Assembly: GCA_049974865.1 (NCBI GenBank)
Contig: JBNGCX010000005.1
Coordinates: forward strand, 29,940 to 93,939
Source: JAGSOU01 sp049974865
GTDB taxonomy: Bacteria; Pseudomonadota; Alphaproteobacteria; Rhodobacterales; Rhodobacteraceae
DNA length: 64,000 bases
Reading direction: 5' to 3'
The translations under genes were made by a program, and so were the position numbers. Below the pieces are notes generated by a model. The model had not been told where the DNA came from, searched no databases, and saw nothing but the letters and a program-made list of their open reading frames with translations. Below are positions 8,919 to 17,281 of this stretch, piece by piece (the first letter of the stretch is position 1; each line of letters opens with the position of its first letter).

Positions 8919-10201
8919 TGGGCACGCTTTTCGTCGCAGTCGCGTTTTTCGGCCTGCTGGCCTTCGGGATGCCCGTGGGATTTGCCATCGGCGTGGCGGG
9001 GATGATCGGCATCATCGACATGGGGCCGCGCTTCATGACCATGGCGCCCGACCGGGTGTTCGCGGGGCTCGACCTGTTCCCCTTCCTGGCCATGCCCTTC
9101 TTCATCCTCGCGGGCGAGATCATGAACCGCTCGGGCATCACGCAGGGGCTGGTGAAGCTGGCCGATGCGCTGGTGGGCTGGATGCGCGGTGGCATGGCGC
9201 ATTCCAACATGGTTGCCTCGGTGATGTTCGCGGGCATCACCGGCTCGGCCACCGCCGACGCGGCGGCCTTCGGCAACACGCTGGTCCCGGCGATGGAAAA
9301 GGCGGGCTACACCCGCCGCTACGCCTGTGCCGTGACCGCCGCGGGCTCGATCATCGGGCCGACCATCCCGCCCTCGACGCTGGCGATCATCTACGGCTCG
9401 ATCATGGGGGTGTCCATCGCCGGGCTGTTCGCGGCGGGCATCCTGCCGGGGCTGCTGATCTGCGGCATCTGCATGGGCGTGATCGCGCTGACCGCGCGGC
9501 GCAAGAACCTGCCCAAGGGCGAGGGCCGCCCGAGCCTCTGCGCCGTCTGGGCCGCGCTGCGCGAGGGATTCCTGGCGGCGCTGCTGCCGATCTTCATCCT
9601 CGGCTCGATCCTGGGCGGCTTCGCCACCCCGACCGAGGCCGCGGCCATCGCCGTTGCCTATGCGCTCTTCGTCGGCGGCGTGGTCTACCGCGCGCTGAGC
9701 TGGCGCGACCTCTACCAGATCGGGGTGCGCACCACCCGTATCACCGGGGTGATCTTCCTGATCATCGCCTCGGCCTCGATCCTGGGCTGGTGGATGACCT
9801 TCAACCGCATCCCGCAGGCCATCGCCGAGGCGCTGCTGTCGGTCTCGGACAACCCGCAGATCATCATCGCCCTGATCGTCGTGCTGCTGCTGCTGATCGG
9901 TCTGGTGATGGACATCAACGCGACGCTGATCATCCTGGCCCCGGTGCTGGCGCCCCTGACCGTGCAGATCGGGATGGAGCCGGTGCATGCCGGGATCATG
10001 ATCATCCTCGCGCTCAACATCTCGCTGATGACGCCGCCGGTCGGCGCCTGCCTTTTCGTGCTGGCCTCGGTCACCGGCGAGAAGGTCGAAGGGATCACGC
10101 GTGAGCTGTGGCCCTTCATCGTCGCGGAGGTCGGGATCCTGCTGGTGATCGCCTTCTGGTCCGACCTCACGCTTTTCATACCAAGAATGCTGGGGCTTTG
10201 A
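8918..10201 (+). CDS. dctM: TRAP transporter large permease (DctM)
   Basis: 427 residues, the normal length for DctM, with about twelve membrane segments. The N-terminus (FFGLLAFGMPVGFAIG) and the conserved block GSIIGPTIPPSTLAIIYG are family hallmarks, as are TEAAAIA and LMTPPVGACLFV. It is the ion-coupled transport channel. It starts inside the dctQ stop codon and is followed after 34 bases by the binding-protein gene, so the three form one operon. Confidence 0.93.
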   Translation: MGTLFVAVAFFGLLAFGMPVGFAIGVAGMIGIIDMGPRFMTMAPDRVFAGLDLFPFLAMPFFILAGEIMNRSGITQGLVKLADALVGWMRGGMAHSNMVASVMFAGITGSATADAAAFGNTLVPAMEKAGYTRRYACAVTAAGSIIGPTIPPSTLAIIYGSIMGVSIAGLFAAGILPGLLICGICMGVIALTARRKNLPKGEGRPSLCAVWAALREGFLAALLPIFILGSILGGFATPTEAAAIAVAYALFVGGVVYRALSWRDLYQIGVRTTRITGVIFLIIASASILGWWMTFNRIPQAIAEALLSVSDNPQIIIALIVVLLLLIGLVMDINATLIILAPVLAPLTVQIGMEPVHAGIMIILALNISLMTPPVGACLFVLASVTGEKVEGITRELWPFIVAEVGILLVIAFWSDLTLFIPRMLGL

Positions 10202-10235
10202 CCCCGGCGCCCCTCCCAACAGGAAAGGAAAGACC

Positions 10236-11273
10236 ATGACCTTCATGAAAACCGCCTCCATGGCCCTGGCCGGGCTTTGCCTCGCCGCGCAGGCCCATGC
10301 CGCAGACGTCACCATTCGGCTGGCGCATCTGAACCCCGAGGACCCGTTCGCCAGCCATTCCGGCGCGATGGCCGCGGTGTTCAAATCGCTGGTCGAGTCG
10401 AACTCGAACGGCCGCATCGAGGTGCAGCTCTTCCCCAACGGCCAGCTCGGCAAAGACAACGAGGTGATCGAGCAGGTCCGGTCGGGCCTGGTGGAAAGCA
10501 CCATCTCGTCCTCGGGCGGCATGGCGCAGCACTACCCGCTGGTGGGCGTGTTCGACATCCCCTTCGCCTTCCCCAATATCGGCGTGGCCTCCAAGGTGAT
10601 CACCATGGACAGTTCCTTCGGCGAGAAATTCGCGGGCGACCTGGAAGAGAAGACCGGGCTCGAGGTTCTGGGCCTGCTCGACTCGGGCGGCTTCTTCGCC
10701 TTCACCGACAGCAAGCGCCCGATCGAGACGGTCGAGGACATGGACGGGCTGCGCATCCGCACCATGACCCTGCCCACCCATGAGGCGATGATCTCGTCGC
10801 TGGGCGGCCAGCCGACGCCCCTGCCCTGGGCCGAGGTCTACACCGCGCTGCAGACCGGCGTCGCCGACGGCCAGATGAACCCCGTGCCGATCATCGCCTT
10901 CGCCAAGTTCGACGAGGTGCAGAAATACCTCTCGATCACCAACCACCTGATCACGCCCTATGTCTGGACGATGAATGCCGAGTTCTTCGACGGGCTGAGC
11001 GAAGAGGACCAGTACCTGGTCAAGTGGGCCGCCGACGTGGCCACCGATGCCGGCCGCGCGATGAGCCGGGTGATCGAGGCCTCGGACAAGGGGCTGCCGG
11101 CGCTGGCCGAGAAGATGGAGGTCAACGTGGTGACCCCCGAGGAGCAGGCCAAGTTCGCCGCCGCCGCCCAGCCCGCCGTGCGCGCCCTGATCGAAGAGAA
11201 ATACGGCGCCGAGGGCGCCGAGATGCTGGAGGCCATGCTGGCCTCGATCGAGGAAGAGAAGACCGACTTCTGA
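10236..11273 (+). CDS. dctP: TRAP transporter substrate-binding protein (DctP)
   Basis: 345 residues. Residues 1-22 form a typical signal peptide ending AQAHA, so the protein is periplasmic. The DctP-family core follows: IRLAHLNPEDP, then GRIEVQLFPNGQLGKDNE, then LRIRTMTLPTHEAMISSLGGQPTPLPWAEVYTALQTGVADGQ (shown in parts: LRIRTM, GGQPTPLPWAEVY, ALQTGVADGQ). The RIRTM segment carries the Arg that in most DctP proteins binds a ligand carboxylate, consistent with an amino- or ureido-acid ligand. A good AGGAAAGGAAAG SD precedes the ATG. A GC-rich stem-loop lies between this gene and the lyase gene. Confidence 0.92.
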   Translation: MTFMKTASMALAGLCLAAQAHAADVTIRLAHLNPEDPFASHSGAMAAVFKSLVESNSNGRIEVQLFPNGQLGKDNEVIEQVRSGLVESTISSSGGMAQHYPLVGVFDIPFAFPNIGVASKVITMDSSFGEKFAGDLEEKTGLEVLGLLDSGGFFAFTDSKRPIETVEDMDGLRIRTMTLPTHEAMISSLGGQPTPLPWAEVYTALQTGVADGQMNPVPIIAFAKFDEVQKYLSITNHLITPYVWTMNAEFFDGLSEEDQYLVKWAADVATDAGRAMSRVIEASDKGLPALAEKMEVNVVTPEEQAKFAAAAQPAVRALIEEKYGAEGAEMLEAMLASIEEEKTDF

Positions 11274-11285
11274 TGACACCACCGT

Positions 11286-11310
11286 CCCGGGCGGCCACGC
11301 GCCGCCCGGG
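11286..11310 (+). other. Intercistronic GC-rich stem-loop after dctP
   Basis: A ten-base-pair perfect stem (CCCGGGCGGC / GCCGCCCGGG) with a five-base loop, and no T-tract after it. It is more likely an mRNA-stabilising or partial attenuation element than a terminator. Such an element would let the binding protein be made in excess over the downstream enzymes. Confidence 0.5.
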
Positions 11311-11345
11311 GTCCGCCCCTCGGGGCAAGAATTTTCGAGGATTCC

Positions 11346-12584
11346 ATGACCACAGAGATCACCCGCTCCCCCGGCACGCCCGAGGCCTTCACGCTTTCCC
11401 TCAACCCCCAAGCCGCGCCCGGCGCCCCCTGGACCGAGGCGCAGGACGCGATCCTCAGCGATGCCGGTCTGGCCGCGGCCCGCGCCACCATCTCCGGCTG
11501 GCCGGGCTACGCGCCCACGCCGCTGGTGGCGCTGCCGGGGCTGGCGGCCGAGCTGGGCGTCGCGGCGCTGCATTACAAGGACGAGGGCGGCCGGTTCGGG
11601 CTGGGCAGCTTCAAGGCGCTGGGCGGTGCCTACGCGGTGGCCCGCCTGCTGCAATCCGAGCTGTCCAAGGCCCTGGGTCACGCGGTCTCGATGGACGAGG
11701 TCACCGGCCGGGCCTATCCCGATGAGGCCGCCAGGATCACCGTCTGCTGCGCCACCGACGGCAATCACGGCCGCTCGGTCGCTTGGGGGGCGCAGAATTT
11801 CGGCTGCAACTGCGTGATCTTCATCCACGCCACCGTCTCCGAGGCCCGCAAGATGGCGATCGAGGCCTATGGCGCCGAGGTCCGCCGCTGCACGGGCAAC
11901 TACGACGATTCCGTCCGCGAGGCGCAGGAAACGGCCACGCGCGAAGGCTGGTTCGTGGTCTCCGACACCTCCTACCCGGGCTACATGGACATCCCCAAGG
12001 ACGTCATGCAGGGCTACGAGGTGATGGCGGCCGAGGCCTTCGATGCGCTGGACGAGGCCCCCACCCATGTCTTCCTGCAGACCGGCGTCGGCGGCATGGC
12101 CGCGGCGGTGACGGCGCAGGCGGTGCGGCGCTGGGGCGCCGGGCGGCCGAAAATCGTGCTCTGCGACCCCGACCAATCGGCCTGCTGGCTGGACTCGATC
12201 CGCGCCGGGCAGCCGACCGCGGTCGAGGGCGACCTGGACACGTTGATGGCGGGGCTGGCCTGCGGCGAGGTCTCGGCGCTGGCCTGGGAGATCCTGCGCG
12301 ACCATGCCGACGCGGTGATGGCGCTGACCGACGCGGCGGCCGTGGCCGAGATGCGCCGCCTCGCGCGGCCCGTGGCGGGCGATCCTGCCGTCGTGGCCGG
12401 CGAATCCGCCGTGGCGGGGCTCGCGGGCCTGGCGGCGGCGATGGGAGACGACGAGGCGCGCGCGATGCTGGGCCTCGACGCCGGTTCCCGCGTGGTCGTC
12501 TTCGGCACCGAGGGCGACACCGACGCCGCGCTTTACGAAGAACTGGTCGGGCTTTCCGCCGATGCGGTGCGGAGGGCGGCCTGA
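11346..12584 (+). CDS. dpaL: 2,3-diaminopropionate ammonia-lyase
   Basis: 412 residues, fold type II PLP enzyme of the YgeX/DpaL family. It converts 2,3-diaminopropionate (both enantiomers in characterised enzymes) to pyruvate and two ammonia. The PLP lysine is Lys90 in GRFGLGSFKALGGAYA, the phosphate-binding TGVGG loop is present, and CCATDGNHGRSVAWGAQ matches the family. The first residues (EAFTLSLNP) resemble those of YgeX proteins. It is preceded by TRAP uptake genes and overlaps by one base (TGATG) a gene for an M20-type carbamoyl hydrolase. This neighbourhood makes a route from a carbamoylated diaminopropionate likely; E. coli ygeX also sits beside ygeW, ygeY and hyuA. Confidence 0.9.
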   Translation: MTTEITRSPGTPEAFTLSLNPQAAPGAPWTEAQDAILSDAGLAAARATISGWPGYAPTPLVALPGLAAELGVAALHYKDEGGRFGLGSFKALGGAYAVARLLQSELSKALGHAVSMDEVTGRAYPDEAARITVCCATDGNHGRSVAWGAQNFGCNCVIFIHATVSEARKMAIEAYGAEVRRCTGNYDDSVREAQETATREGWFVVSDTSYPGYMDIPKDVMQGYEVMAAEAFDALDEAPTHVFLQTGVGGMAAAVTAQAVRRWGAGRPKIVLCDPDQSACWLDSIRAGQPTAVEGDLDTLMAGLACGEVSALAWEILRDHADAVMALTDAAAVAEMRRLARPVAGDPAVVAGESAVAGLAGLAAAMGDDEARAMLGLDAGSRVVVFGTEGDTDAALYEELVGLSADAVRRAA

Positions 12585-13813
12585 TGCGTCCGGAAATCTC
12601 CCCCTCCCGCCTTATTGGGCGGGTGTTCGACCTGGGCCGGATCGGCGCGCTGGAGGGCGGCGGCGTCTGCCGCCTCGCCCTGACCGACGCCGACCGCGCC
12701 GGGCGCGACTGGTTGGTCGCGCAGATGGAGGCGTTGGGGCTGACCGTCTCGATTGACGCCATCGGCAATATCTGGGGCATCCGCCCCGGAGCGCAGGACG
12801 GCCCGCCGGTGATGATCGGCTCGCATATCGACAGCGTGGCGACCGGGGGCCTCTATGACGGCGCGCTCGGCGTGCTGGCAGGGCTGGAGGTCGTCGCGGC
12901 GCTGAACGCGGCGGGGCTGCAGACGCGGCACCCGGTGGCCGTGGCCGCCTTCACCAACGAGGAAGGCGCGCGGTTCGCCCCCGACATGATGGGATCGGGC
13001 GTGCACCAGGGCGCGCTGGACCTGGACGAAATGCTCGCCACCCGCGCCACCGACGGCAGCGCCGTGGTCGGCGAGGAGCTGGACCGCATCGGCTATCGCG
13101 GCACGGCCGCCCCGATCACCCCCGCCGCCTACCTGGAACTGCATGTCGAGCAGGGCCCGGTGCTGGAGCAGGAGGGCATCCGCATCGGCGCTGTCACCGG
13201 CGTGCAGGGCATCCACTGGACCGAGTTCACCGTGACCGGCCAGACCAACCACGCGGGCACCACACCCATGGCGCTGCGCCGCGACGCGGGCCAGGTCGCC
13301 GCGCGCATCGCGGTCGCCGCCGACCGCATCGCCGCCGAGAACGGCCCGCCGCAGGTCGCCACCGTGGGGGTGTTCGAACTGTCCCCCGGCCTGGTCAACG
13401 TGGTGCCCGAGCAGGCACGCCTGACGGTCGACCTGCGCAACACCGACGGCGCGGTGCTGGAGGCCGCCGGCGACCGCCTGCTGGACGAGGCCGAGGCCGC
13501 GTCGCGGGCGGCGGGCTGCACCCTGGCCCACCGGCCGCTGGCCCGGTTCGCGCCCGTCGCCTTCGACGACGGGCTCGTCGGGAAAATCGAGGCGGCGGCG
13601 CGGGCGCGGCAGTTCAGCGTCAAGCGGATGCCCTCGGGCGCGGGCCATGACGCGCAGATGTTCGCGCCGAACTGCCCGACCGCGATGGTCTTCATCCCCT
13701 CCGCCAAGGGGCTGAGCCACAACATCAACGAACACAGCGAAGAGGACGACATCGTGGCCGGTGCACAGGTGCTGCTGGATGTCGTCTGCGACCTGGCAGG
13801 AGGGCAAGCATGA
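12584..13813 (+). CDS. Zn-dependent N-carbamoyl-amino-acid hydrolase (M20 family)
   Basis: 409 residues, starting at the ATG inside the dpaL stop. It has the allantoate amidohydrolase / N-carbamoyl-L-amino-acid hydrolase / beta-ureidopropionase pattern. Metal ligands visible are His81 (GSHIDSV), Asp92 (YDGALG), Glu126-127 (NEEG) and His187 (ELHVEQGP). His223 (TNHAGTTPM) is in the lid domain, and a final metal-site region reads SHNINEHS. It removes a carbamoyl group, releasing CO2 and ammonia, from a ureido acid; known hyuC enzymes are L-specific. Together with the next gene it provides two unrelated decarbamoylases in one operon. Confidence 0.87.
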   Translation: MRPEISPSRLIGRVFDLGRIGALEGGGVCRLALTDADRAGRDWLVAQMEALGLTVSIDAIGNIWGIRPGAQDGPPVMIGSHIDSVATGGLYDGALGVLAGLEVVAALNAAGLQTRHPVAVAAFTNEEGARFAPDMMGSGVHQGALDLDEMLATRATDGSAVVGEELDRIGYRGTAAPITPAAYLELHVEQGPVLEQEGIRIGAVTGVQGIHWTEFTVTGQTNHAGTTPMALRRDAGQVAARIAVAADRIAAENGPPQVATVGVFELSPGLVNVVPEQARLTVDLRNTDGAVLEAAGDRLLDEAEAASRAAGCTLAHRPLARFAPVAFDDGLVGKIEAAARARQFSVKRMPSGAGHDAQMFAPNCPTAMVFIPSAKGLSHNINEHSEEDDIVAGAQVLLDVVCDLAGGQA

Positions 13814-14727
13814 GCCGGAAATTCATCGTCGCGGGCGCGCAACTGGGGCCGATCGGCCGGGACGAGCCGCGCCGCTCGGCCGTGGCACGGATGTGCGCCA
13901 TGATGCGAGAGGCGCATGCGCGCGGGGCCGAACTGGTGGTCTTCCCCGAACTGGCCCTCACCACCTTCTTCCCGCGCTGGTACACCGAGGACCAAGCCGA
14001 GATCGACACCTGGTTCGAGACCGAGATGCCCAGTGGCGCGGTGCGCCCGCTGTTCGAGCTGGCCGCCGAACTGGGCATCGGTTTTCACCTAGGCTATGCG
14101 GAACTGACGCCGGAGGGGCGGCATTTCAACACCGCGATCCTGGTCTCGCCCGAGGGGCAGATCGTGGGGAAATACCGCAAGATCCACCTGCCCGGCCATC
14201 GCGAGAACGAATCCTGGCGCCCCTTCCAGCACCTCGAAAAGCGCTATTTCGAAAAGGGCGACCTGGGCTTCCCGGTCTTCGATGCCTTCGGCGGCAAGCT
14301 GGGCATGTGCATCTGCAACGACCGGCGCTGGCCCGAGACCTGGCGCGTGCTGGGCCTGGGCGGGGCTGAATTGGTGGTGCTGGGCTACAACACCCCCCTG
14401 CACTACCCGCCCGCGCCCGAGCACGACCACCTGCAATATTTCCACAACGAGCTGTCGATCCAGGCGGGCTGTTACCAGAACGGCCTCTGGGCCGTGGCCG
14501 TGGCCAAGGCGGGGATGGAAGAAGGCAGCGAGCTGATCGGCGGCAGCATCATCGTGGCGCCGACCGGCGAGATCCTGGCCCGCGCGGCCGGCAGCGGCGA
14601 CGAGGTGATCACGGCCGAGATCGACCTCGACCGCTGCGCCGAGATCCGCCGCAACGTCTTCGATTTCGCCCTGCACCGGGAACCCGAGGAGTACGCCGCG
14701 ATCACGGCGCCCAAGGCCGCCGAGTGA
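13810..14727 (+). CDS. N-carbamoyl-D-amino-acid hydrolase-like nitrilase-family amidase
   Basis: 305 residues of the carbon-nitrogen hydrolase superfamily. The Glu-Lys-Cys triad is Glu47 (VVFPELAL), Lys124 (GKYRKIHLPGH) and Cys169 (GMCICNDRRWPE). The last motif is almost the same as in the well-studied Agrobacterium D-carbamoylase, and the length also matches. It hydrolyses N-carbamoyl-D-amino acids to the amino acid, CO2 and ammonia. It overlaps the previous gene by four bases (ATGA) and ends the operon before a strong hairpin. Since the adjacent lyase accepts both D- and L-diaminopropionate, an L-type and a D-type decarbamoylase would fit a ureido substrate. Confidence 0.87.
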   Translation: MSRKFIVAGAQLGPIGRDEPRRSAVARMCAMMREAHARGAELVVFPELALTTFFPRWYTEDQAEIDTWFETEMPSGAVRPLFELAAELGIGFHLGYAELTPEGRHFNTAILVSPEGQIVGKYRKIHLPGHRENESWRPFQHLEKRYFEKGDLGFPVFDAFGGKLGMCICNDRRWPETWRVLGLGGAELVVLGYNTPLHYPPAPEHDHLQYFHNELSIQAGCYQNGLWAVAVAKAGMEEGSELIGGSIIVAPTGEILARAAGSGDEVITAEIDLDRCAEIRRNVFDFALHREPEEYAAITAPKAAE

Positions 14728-14735
14728 GGCCGCAC

Positions 14736-14759
14736 CGAGAGGGCGCCGGGGCCCTCTCG
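14736..14759. terminator. Hairpin between convergent genes
   Basis: A nine-base-pair perfect stem CGAGAGGGC / GCCCTCTCG with a GCCGGG loop lies in the 42-base gap between the D-carbamoylase and rhodanese genes. There is no strong T-tract, but the convergent position suggests a bidirectional terminator. Confidence 0.6.
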
Positions 14760-14769
14760 TCCCGGCCGG

Positions 14770-15195
14770 TCAGGGCTTCCACGCGGCGTCCTGCCGCCAG
14801 CCGATGAGGCCGGTCTGCAGGACCACCACGTTGTCGCGCCCGGCCACCCGCAGGGCAAAGGCGGCCTGGGCCGACAGGCTGCCGGTGTTGCAGAACAGGA
14901 CCGCCTTGCGGTCGGTGGGGATCTCGTCGATGCGGTCCAGCACCTCGCGCCATTCGATGTTCACGGCGCCGGGGATGGTGCCCTCCTCGAACTGGCCGGC
15001 GTCGCGGGTGTCGACGAAAAGCACGCTTTCGAAGACGCCCTGGTCGATCTGCTGCGGCAGGATGATCCCGGCCTCGTATTCCGAGAACATCATGTATTCC
15101 TGCATCGCCTCGATGGCGGCCTCCTGCGCCACCGCGCCGGGCGCGGACAGGCAGAGCGCCGCCGCGCAGGCGGCGAGTGTGGTTTTCAGTTTCAT
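14770..15195 (-). CDS. Exported single-domain rhodanese
   Basis: 141 residues with a signal peptide (about 1-23, ending GAVA), so it is periplasmic. A single rhodanese domain follows: VDTRDAGQFEEGTIPGAVN, then the active-site loop FCNTGS with Cys102. Periplasmic rhodaneses handle sulfane sulfur or supply it to periplasmic enzymes. The partner is not evident here. It is transcribed alone, 84 bases from the DUF1499 gene on the same strand. Confidence 0.85.
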   Translation of the reverse strand: MKLKTTLAACAAALCLSAPGAVAQEAAIEAMQEYMMFSEYEAGIILPQQIDQGVFESVLFVDTRDAGQFEEGTIPGAVNIEWREVLDRIDEIPTDRKAVLFCNTGSLSAQAAFALRVAGRDNVVVLQTGLIGWRQDAAWKP

Positions 15196-15279
15196 TGCGG
15201 TCCTCCTGGGGTTCCTTTGTTTCCCGCCGCCCTGGGCGCGGGACGTTCGATATCTGATTTCGCGGGGCCGTTCCCCATC

Positions 15280-15987
15280 TTATCTCGCCGCCCCGGCCCG
15301 GGACGCGAGATCGTCCAGGAAGGCCGTGATCCGGCGGGCATTCGCGCCCCGGTCGATTTGCCCGATGCGGGAGCGCGAGCGCATGTCGATCCGCGCACCG
15401 GTGTCCGTCTCGCTAACCCGGATCACCACCTCGTCCGGGAAACCGTAAAGAAACGAGGTCGCCACGGCCTCGATCTGCACGCCGTCCTCCGACAGGATCT
15501 CCCAGCCCCGCGCGCGCACTAGGTCCGCGGCCAGATCGAAGGCCTCCGCGGCCGGGACCGGCAGGTCGAGCGGCACGACGCGCGGATAGGCGGCCCGTTG
15601 CGGCCCGGCATTGGCGGCCGGGTAGTCGGTCGGCGTGGGCGTCTCCCAGAACACCGGCGGGTCCTGCGTATCGGTGCTGATGTCGTTGATCGGCGGCGTG
15701 GTCCGCGTCGCGTAGTCCCAGCCGATCCCCATCACCAGCACCGGCAGGCTGACCAGCAGGCCGATCACGGCCAGCACCCGGCCGCGCCGCCGCACCACCA
15801 GCGCCAGCAGCGACAGCAGCACGCCCAGCCCCGCCACGTAGACCGCGTATTCCGAGAAGGACAGCGCCTGTAACACCGGCCACCATCCCTGGCGGTAGCT
15901 CCAGGCCGAGACCATCACCATCTCGATCGAGACAACACCGAGGATCAGGCCGACCAGGCCGGGGCGGAAAAATTTGCTGTCAGGCAT
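15280..15987 (-). CDS. DUF1499 family membrane protein
   Basis: 235 residues. Three hydrophobic segments occupy the N-terminal 100 residues. The DUF1499 domain follows, ending in the recognisable RSRSRIGQIDRGANARRI. The function of DUF1499 is unknown. Its start overlaps the end of the MFS gene by eight bases, which makes it the third gene of the hydroxylase-MFS-DUF1499 operon divergent from an ArsR-rhodanese regulator. Confidence 0.85.
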   Translation of the reverse strand: MPDSKFFRPGLVGLILGVVSIEMVMVSAWSYRQGWWPVLQALSFSEYAVYVAGLGVLLSLLALVVRRRGRVLAVIGLLVSLPVLVMGIGWDYATRTTPPINDISTDTQDPPVFWETPTPTDYPAANAGPQRAAYPRVVPLDLPVPAAEAFDLAADLVRARGWEILSEDGVQIEAVATSFLYGFPDEVVIRVSETDTGARIDMRSRSRIGQIDRGANARRITAFLDDLASRAGAAR

Positions 15988-17281
15988 GCGATAGCTCCGT
16001 TTCAGGGGCGGGGTTGAGACGCGGATGGGTTTCCTCCATGGCCAGCCACAGCCAGAGGCCGGAACCCGCCATGGCCAGCGCGGTGACCCAGAACCCGGCC
16101 GCCAGCGTGCCGGACACGTCGGCGATCAGCCCCATGGCCAGCGCGCCGACAGCATAGCCCAAGTCGCGCCAGAAACGATAGACGCCCAGGGCCGAGCCGC
16201 GCCAGGCCGGGTGGGCGATATCGCTCATCGCCGCGATCAGCGTCGGGTAAAGCAACGCCATGCCCACGCCCGTCACGGCGGCCGCGATGCCCCAGGCCGC
16301 GACCGAGGCGGCAACCGGGAAGGCGGCCACGCCCGCCGCGCAGAGGAAGAACCCGGCAACCGCGGGCCCCTTTCGCCCGATCCGGTCCGACAGCGGCCCG
16401 GTCCAGAGCTGGCTCGCCCCCCAGACGAGGCCGTAGATTCCCGTGACCCAGCCGATCTCGATCAGCGTGGCCCCCTGCGCGACCATGAAGACGGGCACCA
16501 GCGCCCACATCAGCGCATCCACGAATTTCTCGACGCAGCCCGCCTGGGCCAGCGCCTGGAAGGTGCGGTTGCGCAGGGTGACGAGGGCAAAGACCTGCCC
16601 GGCCGTGGGCGCCTCGGGCGCGGCGGCATAGCGCGGGCGCGGGCCGGTCGCCTGCCCGGCCCTGTGGCGCGCGGCCTCGGCCCGGGCGAACGGCAGCGTC
16701 TCGGTAAAACCCGTCAGCGCGGCGGCCAGCGCGATCAGGATCACGGCAAGGCCGAAGGCGAAAAGGCTGACCCGCGGGTCAAAGAAACTGGCCAGGTAGC
16801 CGGTGGCGAGCCCAGCCAGGGCCACGCCGCCATAGCCCGCGAACTCGTTGAATCCGGTGGCCAGCCCGCGCTGGTCGGCGCGCACGATGTCCATCTTGGC
16901 GGTCACCGTCATCGACCAGCAGAAACCCTGGTTGACGCCCAGCAGGATGTTCGCCGCCACGATCCAGCCCCAGCCCGGCGCCCAGAGGATCAGGAAGGGG
17001 ATCGGCAGCGCCACGATCCAGCCCCAGATCAGCACCCGGCGCCGCCCGGCCCGCTCCGATATCCGGCCCGAGGCGAAATTCATCACCCCCTTCACCACCC
17101 CGAAACTGACCACGAAGGCGAAAAGCGCAGTCACCGAGCCCGCGGCCAGGCCGAACTCCGCCTCGGCCAGCGCCGGGATCACCGTGCGCTGCAGCCCGAT
17201 GGTCAGCCCCACGAAGAACACCTGCAGAAGCTGTTGCAGGAAGGGCCGCAGGTTTTCGCGGATGCCGGGGGCGTGGGTCAT
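15980..17281 (-). CDS. Major facilitator superfamily transporter
   Basis: 433 residues with twelve predicted membrane segments. GRISERAGRRRVLIWG is the MFS loop 2-3 motif and GPLSDRIGRKGP its repeat in the second half. The start is ATG 17281, which overlaps the hydroxylase stop by four bases; the longer frame upstream is a shadow. The substrate is unknown. The operon neighbours are a membrane di-iron hydroxylase and DUF1499, and the divergent regulator has a thiol-active domain. Export of a lipid-like or sulfur-stress-related compound is possible, but this is inference. Confidence 0.87.
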   Translation of the reverse strand: MTHAPGIRENLRPFLQQLLQVFFVGLTIGLQRTVIPALAEAEFGLAAGSVTALFAFVVSFGVVKGVMNFASGRISERAGRRRVLIWGWIVALPIPFLILWAPGWGWIVAANILLGVNQGFCWSMTVTAKMDIVRADQRGLATGFNEFAGYGGVALAGLATGYLASFFDPRVSLFAFGLAVILIALAAALTGFTETLPFARAEAARHRAGQATGPRPRYAAAPEAPTAGQVFALVTLRNRTFQALAQAGCVEKFVDALMWALVPVFMVAQGATLIEIGWVTGIYGLVWGASQLWTGPLSDRIGRKGPAVAGFFLCAAGVAAFPVAASVAAWGIAAAVTGVGMALLYPTLIAAMSDIAHPAWRGSALGVYRFWRDLGYAVGALAMGLIADVSGTLAAGFWVTALAMAGSGLWLWLAMEETHPRLNPAPETELSHA

